A stretch of 64,000 bases of DNA, from contig NZ_JACHMZ010000001.1 in assembly GCF_014205165.1 (NCBI RefSeq), positions 5,004,501-5,068,500 on the forward strand. The letters are read 5' to 3'. The stretch is from Micromonospora carbonacea. Its GTDB lineage: Bacteria > Actinomycetota > Actinomycetes > Mycobacteriales > Micromonosporaceae. The notes beneath the pieces are model-generated. The model had not been told where the DNA came from. It did not search any database and worked only from the letters and a program-made list of their open reading frames with translations. The position numbers and the translations under genes are program-made. Positions 44,711-53,000 of the stretch are shown one piece after another (position 1 is the stretch's first letter; the number at the start of each line of letters is the position of its first letter).

Positions 44711-45922
44711 TCAGGAGACGAGGCCGACCTTCAGCGCGAGATCACGTACGCCGTTTCGCGCCGACCTGGGCCCGTCCAGCAGGTCGAGGGTGATCTGACG
44801 GGCGTAGCCGTTGAAGCGGATCGTCTCCGGTGCCGCGTCGTACGCCTGGCGGAGAGCCTCCACGGTGGACCCGGTGTCGCTCTTGGCGCGGTGTGCGCGA
44901 GCCACCTCGATCAGGTGCCGGGCGCGGCGTGGCCGCGACGGGACGGCGGCCGGATCGAGACGGTTGGCCTGTCGCAGCGCTTCACCGGGCTTCTGCAACT
45001 CGACGGCGAGGGTCACCGCGTGCGCGGCCATGATGATCCGGGAGAACGACGTCTGCTGCTGGTAGAAGCCTTGCGGCAGCCGCCGGGACACGTCGTCGGC
45101 GAGATCCCAGTACCGCCAGGCACGGCCCTCCTCTCCCGCCCGCGCGGCGATGTAGGCGGCCTCGAAGTGCAGAGCGCCCCAGAGGGCGAGCAGGTTCGGG
45201 CTCGCGTCGGCCGCTCGTGCCTCCAGTGCCGAGATCAGCTCCAGCGCCACCGTCGTGGCGGTGTCCCAGTCGCCCGAGTCCCGGTGGAGTTGGCACAGGA
45301 ACCAGCCCGCCCGGGCCACCGCCTCCGGATCGCCGGACTCCTGCGCCGCCATCATCGACCGGTCGGCGACGCGCCAGATCAGCTCGGCGGCAGGTTGGTA
45401 GGCGAGGTACATCTGGGCCAGCCCTAGGGTTTCGGCCAGCAGCGCGTGCGCCCGGCGGCGATCGGCCCCCTCGTACGTCAACGCGGCGCGTTGCGCGTCC
45501 CGGACCAGGTTCGGCAGCACGGCTGCCAGCACCGTCCGGTGGTCCGAGGACTCGTGGCGGGCCCGCCAGGCTGCGGCAAGGCGCTGGCTGAGCTGCGCCA
45601 ACGGCGGCGCGGTCGCGGCACCGGGCAAGGCGACGCGGTTGACGGCGTCGCGCACCGAAGCGAGCGCGGGATGCTCCGGCCCGTTGACGGCGGCGGACCG
45701 GTCGCTCAGCTCCCCGACCAGGGCGGAAACGTCGACCTTCAGGGCGCGGGCGATCCGATCCAGCATGTGCACGCGCGGCGGCAGGATGCGGTCGTTCTCC
45801 ACGGCCTTCACCCACTCGGCGCTGCGGCCCACCAACCCGCCGAGCACAGCGCGGGTCTTGCCCGCCCGTTCGCGGTAGAGCTTCAGCCGCTGCCCGAAGG
45901 TCAGCTCCGGCATGGCGTCCAT
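44711..45922 (-). CDS. XRE-family regulator with TPR-like C-terminal region (regulator 3)
   Basis: 403 aa from ATG 45922 (MDAMPELTFGQ); GGGAGG lies five bases upstream, so the in-frame ATG 45979 is less likely. HTH at about residues 8-60 (LKLYRERAGKTRAVLGGLVGRSAEWVKAVENDRILPP). The remaining helices include LLAETLGLAQMYLAYQPAAELIWRVADRSMMAAQESGD and ALHFEAAYIAARAGEEGRAWRYW. It lies divergently from the HicA-like operon, and a 16-bp palindrome (46032-46047) sits between them, so it may control that operon. Confidence 0.85.
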   Translation of the reverse strand: MDAMPELTFGQRLKLYRERAGKTRAVLGGLVGRSAEWVKAVENDRILPPRVHMLDRIARALKVDVSALVGELSDRSAAVNGPEHPALASVRDAVNRVALPGAATAPPLAQLSQRLAAAWRARHESSDHRTVLAAVLPNLVRDAQRAALTYEGADRRRAHALLAETLGLAQMYLAYQPAAELIWRVADRSMMAAQESGDPEAVARAGWFLCQLHRDSGDWDTATTVALELISALEARAADASPNLLALWGALHFEAAYIAARAGEEGRAWRYWDLADDVSRRLPQGFYQQQTSFSRIIMAAHAVTLAVELQKPGEALRQANRLDPAAVPSRPRRARHLIEVARAHRAKSDTGSTVEALRQAYDAAPETIRFNGYARQITLDLLDGPRSARNGVRDLALKVGLVS

Positions 45923-46031
45923 CCCGACCTCCCAGCGTGACGCGCCACCCACCCGGGGTCGCCATCCCACGGTACTCATGAGCGTGGGAGCTCGTCACCC
46001 TTGCGGCAACCAGCAGCATTGAATCCACCGC

Positions 46032-46047
46032 TCGGGCATTTGCCCGA
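46032..46047. promoter_or_regulatory. palindrome TCGGGCA-TT-TGCCCGA between regulator 3 and the HicA-like operon
   Basis: Perfect 7-bp arms around TT, 110 bp before the regulator 3 start and 200 bp before the first small ORF of the divergent operon. Candidate operator for regulator 3. Confidence 0.45.
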
Positions 46048-46246
46048 TATGCCTCGGCTTCTAGCGCGAATCGAACCCTGGAGTCGGATGGCCGACAACC
46101 GCCAGGCGGAGGCGGATGTTGCGGCCACGCTCCTACGGCTCGACGATGGGCCCTTCTCACATTCGGCAATCACTCAGACACGAACAGCAAGATCGCAACT
46201 TGGTGGGCACACGCCCCGAAGGACGCAGCCCGAAAGGACTTCATCC

Positions 46247-46390
46247 ATGCACATACCCACCCAGGAAGGCGAACTCCCTGCTCGAACGCCTATGCGACGA
46301 AGCCGCACCGAGGGTGACGTAGCCGGATGGTGGATCCATCGGCGCACCGACCATGTCACCATTGCAGCACGGAGGGCGTTCACCCAGTGA
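46247..46390 (+). CDS. 47-aa ORF, first of the HicA-like operon
   Basis: ATG 46247 (MHIPTQEGELPARTP) with GAAAGGAC nine bases before it. Its TGA (46388-46390) overlaps the GTG start of the HicA-like gene. The C-terminal part (GDVAGWWIHRRTDHVTIAARRAF) is basic with two Trp. In-frame upstream starts reach 46001 but have no RBS. No family recognised. It may be a leader peptide or a real small protein. Confidence 0.5.
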   Translation: MHIPTQEGELPARTPMRRSRTEGDVAGWWIHRRTDHVTIAARRAFTQ

Positions 46391-46611
46391 CACGACCCCG
46401 TCACGCTAAGGGTGGCGCATACGAGGACTTGCTGAGAGAGGCGGAACGAGCCGGTTGGACCGTCACGGGCGGGGGAAACAAGCACTACAAGCTGAAGTGC
46501 CCAAACTCGTGCAGGTGCATCAAGACCATGTCGACCACGCCATCCAACCCGAACTACCTGCGCAACATGCGGGCGCAGCTGCACCGGGTGACTTGCTGGG
46601 AGGACAGATGA
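46387..46611 (+). CDS. HicA-like (YcfA-type) protein, candidate mRNA interferase toxin
   Basis: 74 aa from GTG 46387. The pattern GWTVTGGGNKHYKLKCP matches the HicA double-stranded-RNA-binding fold, in which a GSHH motif holds the catalytic histidine; here His33 in GGGNKHY takes that place. The closing part TPSNPNYLRNMRAQLHR corresponds to the end of HicA. Unlike classic HicA it has four cysteines (38, 42, 44, 70), possibly a metal site. It overlaps the upstream ORF by GTGA and the downstream gene by ATGA. A nuclease role is inferred, not shown. Confidence 0.7.
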   Translation: MTRPRHAKGGAYEDLLREAERAGWTVTGGGNKHYKLKCPNSCRCIKTMSTTPSNPNYLRNMRAQLHRVTCWEDR

Positions 46612-46928
46612 AGACCGAGATCCGTCTCGCTGCCGAGATGACCTTCTTCGCCGACCCGGACGGCACCGACGAGCAGTTCGAGGCGTTCCTGGACGAGGTG
46701 ATGGAGCAACTGAACGCCATCGGCCGGGAGGACGTCGACCTCGCCGCGAGGCTGCCCGACCGGTACGCGGAGTTCGAGACCACCGTCGAGGCCGCCGACT
46801 TCAACATCGCAGGGGCGGGCTTCATGATGGACCTGCGTACGGCCCTGCACGCAGCCGGGTGCAACACCGCAGACTGGCCCCGGTTCGCGCCCAGCCATCA
46901 ACACGTTCGCGAGCTACAGACGGCCTGA
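46608..46928 (+). CDS. 106-aa partner of the HicA-like protein, candidate antitoxin
   Basis: ATG 46608 with GGGAGG upstream, overlapping the HicA-like stop. Acidic (MTFFADPDGTDEQFEAFLDEVMEQL, GREDVDLAARLPDRYAEFE), alternating strand/helix pattern. It does not show the HicB partial RNase H signature or a ribbon-helix-helix. Position, size, charge and coupling fit an antitoxin, but no family is recognised. The operon ends at a good hairpin 14 bp after the stop. Confidence 0.6.
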   Translation: MKTEIRLAAEMTFFADPDGTDEQFEAFLDEVMEQLNAIGREDVDLAARLPDRYAEFETTVEAADFNIAGAGFMMDLRTALHAAGCNTADWPRFAPSHQHVRELQTA

Positions 46929-46941
46929 CCGAGCGTTGACC

Positions 46942-46973
46942 CGAAGCCCCCCTCAGCCCGAGGCGGGGCTTCG
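46942..46973 (+). terminator. terminator of the HicA-like operon
   Basis: CGAAGCCCC (46942-46950) pairs with GGGGCTTCG (46965-46973); the loop itself can pair CCTC with GAGG. It lies 13 bp after the last stop. Confidence 0.75.
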
Positions 46974-46999
46974 TCGTGCGCGGGCCGAAGCGAGCGAGC

Positions 47000-47060
47000 A
47001 CCGGAGATCTTGGAAGATCCCGGCCCCTGGAGGGGCCACCAACTTCCAAGGTCTACCGGT
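47000..47060. terminator. branched hairpin downstream of the RBBP9-like gene
   Basis: Outer arms at 47000-47016 and 47043-47060 (ACCGG...CTTGGAAG with CTTCCAAG...CCGGT) enclose the perfect inner hairpin GGCCCCTGGAGGGGCC (47022-47037). It lies 4 bp below the stop of the minus-strand hydrolase gene and probably ends its transcript. Confidence 0.5.
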
Positions 47061-47063
47061 CCC

Positions 47064-47597
47064 CTACCGACGGGGGGCCAGGCGGGCGATCAGGTGCTCC
47101 GCCAGGGGCCACGGGCCGTAGCCGTCGGCCGTCGTCAGGTGCCCGGCGTCGCCGAGGTCGACCAGCTCGGCTCCCCACCGCCCGGCCCAGTGCGCCGCCC
47201 GGTCGTACGTCATCATCGGGTCGGTGCGGCTGGCGGCCAGGATCGACGGGAACGGCAGCGGGGCATCGGGCAGGGCCGGCAGCGCCGACTTGCCGTCGGT
47301 CCACGGCTCGACGATGTCGGGCGGGGTGACCAGCAGCGCGCCCCGCACCGGGCCCGGCCCGGCGGACGCCGCCCACAGGGCCACGGTGAGGCAGCCGGCG
47401 CTGTGCGCCACCAGCACCGTCGGCTCGGTGACCCCGTCGAGGGCGGCGGCGAGGGCGGCAACCCGCTCGTCGGCCACGTACCGCCCGCCGGTGGCGTGCC
47501 GAACCATCCGGCGCGCGGGGTCGCGGCGGGCCAGCCACTCCTGCCAGTGCTCGGGCAGGGGGTCGTTGCGGCCGGGCACCAGCAGCACGCGCGTCAT
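47064..47597 (-). CDS. RBBP9/YdeN-family alpha/beta hydrolase
   Basis: 177 aa from ATG 47597. Starts MTRVLLVPGRNDPLPEHWQEWL, as in RBBP9/YdeN serine hydrolases. The nucleophile is Ser in LVAHSAGCLTVALW, the acid is probably Asp in SRTDPMMTYDRAAHWA, and the His is in GDAGHLTTADGYGPWP. It is a small cytoplasmic hydrolase of unknown substrate. Divergent from the SAM hydrolase gene. Confidence 0.87.
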   Translation of the reverse strand: MTRVLLVPGRNDPLPEHWQEWLARRDPARRMVRHATGGRYVADERVAALAAALDGVTEPTVLVAHSAGCLTVALWAASAGPGPVRGALLVTPPDIVEPWTDGKSALPALPDAPLPFPSILAASRTDPMMTYDRAAHWAGRWGAELVDLGDAGHLTTADGYGPWPLAEHLIARLAPRR

Positions 47598-47732
47598 GCC
47601 CCGGGAGGCTAGCGTCGAGCCGGCCGCCGTGCCGCCCCGCGCCGGTCCGGCAGGCAACCGGGCAGGCAGGCGAGAGCACGAGCGAGCCGAAGCACGAGCA
47701 CGAAGCACGAGCGAGCACGAAGGAGGATGTCG

Positions 47733-48515
47733 ATGGCGTGGATCTCGTTGACCACCGACTACGGCCTGGCCGACGGGTTCGTGGCCGCCTGCCACGGGGT
47801 GATCGCCCGGCTCGCCCCGGCCGTCCGGGTGATCGACGTGACCCACCTCGTCCCGCCGGCCGACGTGCGGCGGGGCGCGGCCGTGCTCGCCCAGACGGTG
47901 CCGTACCTGCCGGTGGGGGTGCACGTCGCGGTGGTCGACCCGGGGGTGGGCACCGCGCGGCGCGGGGTGGCCCTGGCCACGCCGGGCGGGACGCTGGTCG
48001 GGCCGGACAACGGGCTGCTGCCGGACGCCGCCGCCGCGCTCGGCGGGGTGACGGCCGCCGTGGAGCTGACCAACCCGGACTGGCTGGCCCCGCGGGTGTC
48101 GCGCACCTTCCACGGTCGGGACGTCTTCGCCCCGGTGGCCGCCCGGCTGGCGGCGGGCGCGCCGCTGGCCGACGCGGGGCCGGCGGTCGACCCGGCGGGC
48201 CTGGTCCGGCTGCCCGAGCCGGTGGTGCGGGCCGAGCCGGGCGGGTTCGCCGCCGAGGTGCTGACCGTGGACCACTTCGGCAACGTGCAGCTCGCCGCGC
48301 CGGGCGACCGGCTCGCCCCGCTGCCGGCCCGGCTGCGGGTGGCCGGTCGGGCGGCGGCGCACGGGCGGACGTTCGGCGACGCCCCGCCCGGCGCGCTGGT
48401 CGCGTACGTCGACTCGGCCGGCCTGGTCGCCGCCGCCGTCAACGGCGGCCGGGCCGCCAACGTGCTGGGCGTCGCACCCGGCGACCTGGTGACCGTCACC
48501 GCCGAGGAAGGCTGA
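47733..48515 (+). CDS. SAM hydrolase (S-adenosyl-L-methionine hydroxide adenosyltransferase, DUF62)
   Basis: 260 aa from ATG 47733: AAGGAGG lies six bases upstream, and it touches the other ATG at 47727, which rules that one out. The fold is that of the SAM-dependent halogenases (SalL, FlA): TDYGLADGFVAACHGVI, VDPGVGTARRGVAL, GPDNGLL and HFGNVQLA. The triad Asp69, Arg76, His127 of the water-using enzymes is intact and the fluorinase loop is absent, so it should cut SAM to adenosine and methionine rather than halogenate. The 3' end carries a 23-bp duplication just after the stop. Confidence 0.9.
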   Translation: MAWISLTTDYGLADGFVAACHGVIARLAPAVRVIDVTHLVPPADVRRGAAVLAQTVPYLPVGVHVAVVDPGVGTARRGVALATPGGTLVGPDNGLLPDAAAALGGVTAAVELTNPDWLAPRVSRTFHGRDVFAPVAARLAAGAPLADAGPAVDPAGLVRLPEPVVRAEPGGFAAEVLTVDHFGNVQLAAPGDRLAPLPARLRVAGRAAAHGRTFGDAPPGALVAYVDSAGLVAAAVNGGRAANVLGVAPGDLVTVTAEEG

Positions 48516-48536
48516 CCGTCACCGCCGAGGAGGGCT
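48491..48536. repeat. 23-bp tandem duplication over the SAM hydrolase stop codon
   Basis: Two units (48491-48513, 48514-48536) beginning GACCGTCACCGCCGAGGA with one difference. The stop TGA straddles the junction, so the second unit is untranslated. Confidence 0.85.
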
Positions 48537-48595
48537 GAGGCGTGACCGCCGACCAGGACGTGGCCGGAACGTGAAATCGGCCCACCGTCGGAGTG

Positions 48596-48871
48596 ATGCC
48601 GGATCGTCGGTTGTGGAATGCTCTCCCGGTGGGTGTTCAGTGGGTTCCTTCGGCATGTCCCTGTTGCGCCTCGCTGACCGGGGGCGGCACGTGCCCGGTC
48701 TGCTTCTGGACCGACGACGGTCAGAGCGACGCCGACGCGGACGTGGTCCGGGGCGGCCCCAACGGCGACCTGAGCCTGACCCTCGCCCGGCTCAACTTCG
48801 CCGTCTACGGTGCCAGCCACCCCCGCTACCAGGACATGGTGCGCCCGGCCCGCCCGGAGGAGCGCCCCTGA
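48596..48871 (+). CDS. CPCC-type cysteine-rich protein
   Basis: 91 aa. Contains CPCCASLTGGGTCPVCFWTDDGQSDADADVVRGGPNGDLSLTLARLNFAVYGAS, the complete Cys_rich_CPCC domain (two CxxC-like pairs, likely zinc-binding). ATG 48596 is chosen with GGAG close upstream; GTG 48593 and internal GTGs are alternatives. The domain often occurs as a stand-alone protein, sometimes as an immunity-like protein, but no role can be stated. It is followed by the Nei-type gene after 60 bp. Confidence 0.8.
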   Translation: MPDRRLWNALPVGVQWVPSACPCCASLTGGGTCPVCFWTDDGQSDADADVVRGGPNGDLSLTLARLNFAVYGASHPRYQDMVRPARPEERP

Positions 48872-48932
48872 CCCCGGCGCGCCCACGTCGCCCCGGCCCA
48901 GCCGGACACCGCCCGGCGGGGACAATGGCGGC

Positions 48933-49838
48933 ATGCCCGAAGGCGACACCGTCTGGAACACCGCCCGCGTGCTGGGGCGGGCGCTCGACGGTGCCCGGCT
49001 GACCGCGTCCGACTTCCGGGTGCCCCGGCTGGCGGGCACCGACCTGGCCGGCTGGACGGTGCGCGAGTCGGCGAGCCGGGGCAAGCACCTGCTGCTGCGG
49101 CTCGCCGCCCCCGCGCCGGTCGACCCCGGCTCCGGCCCCGCCGGGCGGTCGGCGACGCACGGGCCTGGTGGGGTCACCGGCTGGACGCTGCACTCGCACC
49201 TGCGGATGGACGGGGCGTGGCGGGCGTACGCGCCGGGGGAACGCTGGACGGGCCGGCCCGCGCACCTGATCCGGGTGGTGCTGCGCGCCCCCGACGCGGT
49301 CGCCGTGGGCTACCACCTGCACGAGCTGGCGCTGGTGCCGACCGCCGAGGAGGACGCCCTCGTCGGCCACCTCGGGCCGGACCTGCTCGGCGCGGACTGG
49401 GACCCGGCCGAGGCAGTCCGCCGGCTCGCCGCCGCGCCGGAGGCGACGATCGGCGAGGCGCTGCTCGACCAGCGCAACCTGGCCGGGGTGGGCAACCTCT
49501 ACAAGTGCGAGGTGCTGTTCCTGCGCGGGCTGTCGCCGTGGACGCCGGTCGGCGCGGTGCCCGACCTGGCCGGCACGGTGGCGCTCGCCCAGCGGCTGCT
49601 GGCCGCCAACCGGGGGCGGTGGACGCAGAGCACCACCGGGTCGCTGCGCCGGGGCGAGACGAGCTACGTGTACGGCCGGCGCGCCCAGCCGTGCCGCCGC
49701 TGCGGCACGGCGATCCGCCGGGAGGAGCTGGGCGAGCGGGTCACCTACTGGTGCCCGGTCTGCCAGCCGGACCCGCCCGGGCGGCCCGCGCCGCCGCCGA
49801 CCGCGACAGGGGCCGAGCCGCCCGTGCCAACACCCTGA
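48933..49838 (+). CDS. nei2: Fpg/Nei-family DNA glycosylase (endonuclease VIII-like)
   Basis: 301-aa bifunctional DNA glycosylase/AP lyase for oxidised bases. After Met, Pro2-Glu3 (MPEGDTVWNTARVLGRAL) are the catalytic residues. The helix-two-turn-helix is EALLDQRNLAGVGNLYKCEVLFLRG, and the C-terminal zinc finger is CRRCGTAIRREELGERVTYWCPVCQ. It keeps the zinc-binding cysteines and resembles mycobacterial Nei2. A Pro-rich tail follows. ATG 48933 is required because the N-terminal Pro is the nucleophile. Confidence 0.92.
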   Translation: MPEGDTVWNTARVLGRALDGARLTASDFRVPRLAGTDLAGWTVRESASRGKHLLLRLAAPAPVDPGSGPAGRSATHGPGGVTGWTLHSHLRMDGAWRAYAPGERWTGRPAHLIRVVLRAPDAVAVGYHLHELALVPTAEEDALVGHLGPDLLGADWDPAEAVRRLAAAPEATIGEALLDQRNLAGVGNLYKCEVLFLRGLSPWTPVGAVPDLAGTVALAQRLLAANRGRWTQSTTGSLRRGETSYVYGRRAQPCRRCGTAIRREELGERVTYWCPVCQPDPPGRPAPPPTATGAEPPVPTP

Positions 49839-50020
49839 CCTGCGGCGACACGCCGTCCCAGCGGCCGGGACATCCGCAGATAGGGACGATTGGGTAGTTC
49901 CGCACCGACCCTCCGACGTCGCATGCTGCGGTTGAGTGCTCACCGAACGTCAACAGGCGGGTGCGGCCGCCCCGAGGGGGTGGCGGTCGCCACGCCACGA
50001 CCGATCCGGGGAGAGCCATC

Positions 50021-53000
50021 GTGCTGTTCCGCAGACTGCGCTCCAACTTCGTCGACCGGCCCCCGCGTACCGGCGCGGAGCCGGGGCCGACCGTGCCGGC
50101 GGCCCGGACCGCCGAGGCGACCGAGCCCGACGTGGCCGAAGCCGAGGAGATAGCGCCGGCCAGCCTCGACCCGGCCGCCGTCCCGCGCTGCTTCGGCCCG
50201 GTGCCCAACTTCGCCGCCAGCCCGCTGCCGGTGCCGGTCGCCGCGCCGGACGAACGCGGCGGGGTCACCGCCGGCACGGGCCTGCGCAAGTTCGTCGACG
50301 CGCTGCCCCGCCCCGGCGAGGGGGGCCGCACCGAACTGGGCGGGTGGCTGCCGGTCGCCGTGCCGGACACCATCACCTGGCCGGGCTGCGACTACTACGA
50401 GATCGGCCTCCAGGAGTACGCGCAGCGCCTGCACCGCGACCTGCCCGCCACCCGGCTGCGCGGCTACCGGCAGCTCAACCTCGGCACCGACGGCACCGGG
50501 CACAACACGGTGGCCCCGCCCGACCGGCCGTACCTGTGCGGTCCGGTGATCGTGGCCCGGCGCGGCCGGCCGGTGCGGATCAAGTTCATCAACCAGTTGC
50601 CCACCGGCCGGGCCGGGGAGCTGTTCCTGCCCGTCGACGCGACGCTCGACGGGGCCGGGCCGGGCCCGCTCGACGGTCCGGCGCCCTACCCGCAGAACCG
50701 GGCGGTGCCGCACCTGTACGGCGGGCAGACCGGCTGGATCAGCGCCGGCAGCCCGTGGCAGTGGGTGACGCCGGCCGGGGAGATCACCCCGTACCCGACG
50801 GGGGTGGGGTTGACCCACGTGCCGGACATGCCGCCGCCCGGCCCGGGGGCGACCACGCTCTACTACCCCAACGAGCAGAGCGGCCGGCTCATGTGGCTGC
50901 ACGACAACACCCTCGGCCTGTCCCGGCTCACCGTCTGCTCCGGCCAGCTCGCCGTCTACCTGCTCACCGACGAGGCCGAGGAGGGCCTCGTCGCCGACGG
51001 GGTGCTCCCCGCCGAGCAGCTCCCGCTGGTGGTCACCGACCGCACGTTCGTGCCCGACGACACGCAGCTCGCCGGCCAGGACCCGACGTGGGACCGGGAC
51101 CGCTGGGGGGCCCGGGGCAGCCTCTGGCACCCGCACGTCTACCAGCCCCGGCAGCACCCGTCCCGCCCGTCGGGGACGAACCCGACCGGCCGCTGGGACT
51201 ACGGCCCGTGGACCCGTCCCGCGCCGCCGGCCGGCGCGCCACCGGGCCGGCCGGGACCGGACGACGCGCCACCGGGGGCCACGGGCGGGCCCGTGCCGAA
51301 CCCGCACCACGATCCCGTCGCCGACCCCGACGAGCCGCCGCTGGCCCCGGGCGTGCCGCACCCGTCGGCGGTGCCCGAGGCGTACGGGGACACCCCGCTG
51401 GTCAACGGCGTCGCGTACCCGTACCTGACGGTCGCGCCGAAGGCGTACCGGTTCCGGATCCTCAACGCCTGCGCGGACCGCTCCCTCAACCTCCAGCTCT
51501 ACCGGGCCCGCTCCGACGGCCCGATGTGGGACGCGGACGGCGGGCTGCTCGACGCCGACGCGGGCGAGGTGCCGATGGTGGAGGCCACCCGCGCGCCCGG
51601 CCGCCCGCCGCACTGGCCCGTCGACGGGCGCGACGGCGGGGCGCCCGACCCGGCCGCCGCCGGGCCGGCGATGATCCAGGTCGGCAACGAGTGCGGCCTG
51701 CTGCCGGCCCCGGCGGTGCTGCCGAACCGGCCGGTCGGCTACCGGTACGACCGGCAGGACCCGACGGTGCTCAACGTCGACGGGCACACCCTGCTGCTCG
51801 CCCCCGGGGAGCGGGCCGACGTCGTCGTCGACTTCTCGGCCGTCCCGCCCGGGGCCGTCCTGATCCTCTACAACGACTGCCCGGCCCCGCTGCCCCGCTT
51901 CGACCCCCGCAACGACCACCACACGGGCGCCCCGGACCGCACCGCCGTGGGCGGCGTCCCCGGCACCCTGCCCGGGTACGGGCCGAACACCCGCACCCTG
52001 CTCCAGTTCCGGGTGGCCGGCGAGCCGGCCGAGCCGTACGACGTGGACCGGCTGGCCGGGCGGCTGCCCGCCGCGTACGCCGCGAGCCAGCGCCCGCCGA
52101 TCGTGCCGCAGCCGGCGTACGACCGCGCGTTCGGCACCCGCACGGCCCGGGAGACGGTCGTCACGGCGCACGCCATCGCGGTCAGCTTCACCCCGGTCGG
52201 CGCCGCCGCGCCGGTGACGCTGCCGCTGACGGTCAAGGCGGTGCAGCACGTCTTCGACCCGGCGTACGGGCGGGTCGCCGGCCGGCTCGGGGTGGCCCAC
52301 CCGCACGCCGGGCCGCTGGGCCCGGCCACCCTGCCGCTCGGGCCGGTCGACCCGGCCACCGAGACGCTGGTGATCGCCGACCCGACGGTGCAGGTCGGCG
52401 CGCCCGCCGACGGCACCCAGCTCTGGCGGATCGTCGGCAACACCCCGCAGACCCACCCGGTGCACGTGGGCGGCTGCGACGTGCAGCTGGTCAACCGGGT
52501 CGGCTGGGACGGGGCGGTCCGCCCGCCCGAGCCCAACGAGCTGGGCTGGAAGGAGACGGTGCGGGTCAACCCCCGCGAGGACGTGATCGTGGCGCTGCGG
52601 CCGGTCGCCCCCGCCCTCCCGTTCAAGATCGGCGACAGCGTACGGCTGCTCGACCCGACCCGCCCGGCCGGCGTCCGGATCGGCTCCACGGCGGTCAGCC
52701 CCGTCGACGGGCGGCCGGCGGCGGTGGTCAACCAGCTGGTCAACCTGGGCTGGGAGTACCGCTGGCACAGCCAGCTCGCCGGCCACCGCGACCAGGGCAT
52801 GAGCCGCCCGCTGGTGCTGCGGGTCGCCCCGCTCGCCCCGACCGGGCTGACCGCCACGCCGGTGCCCGGCTCGGCGACCGTGCTGCCGGCGATCGCGCTG
52901 ACCTGGACCGGCAACGGCAGCCGCCCCCCGGCCAGCAGCCACCTGCTCCAGCGGGCCACCGACGTCGCGTTCACCGAGGGGGTCACCGCGATCACCGTGG

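Noticed and set aside
46608..46928. HicB antitoxin
   Set aside because: No HicB strand-helix signature or C-terminal DNA-binding helix pattern was visible, so only 'candidate antitoxin' is stated.
47733..48515. SAM-dependent chlorinase or fluorinase
   Set aside because: The Asp-Arg-His triad of the hydrolases is complete and the fluorinase-specific insertion is missing.
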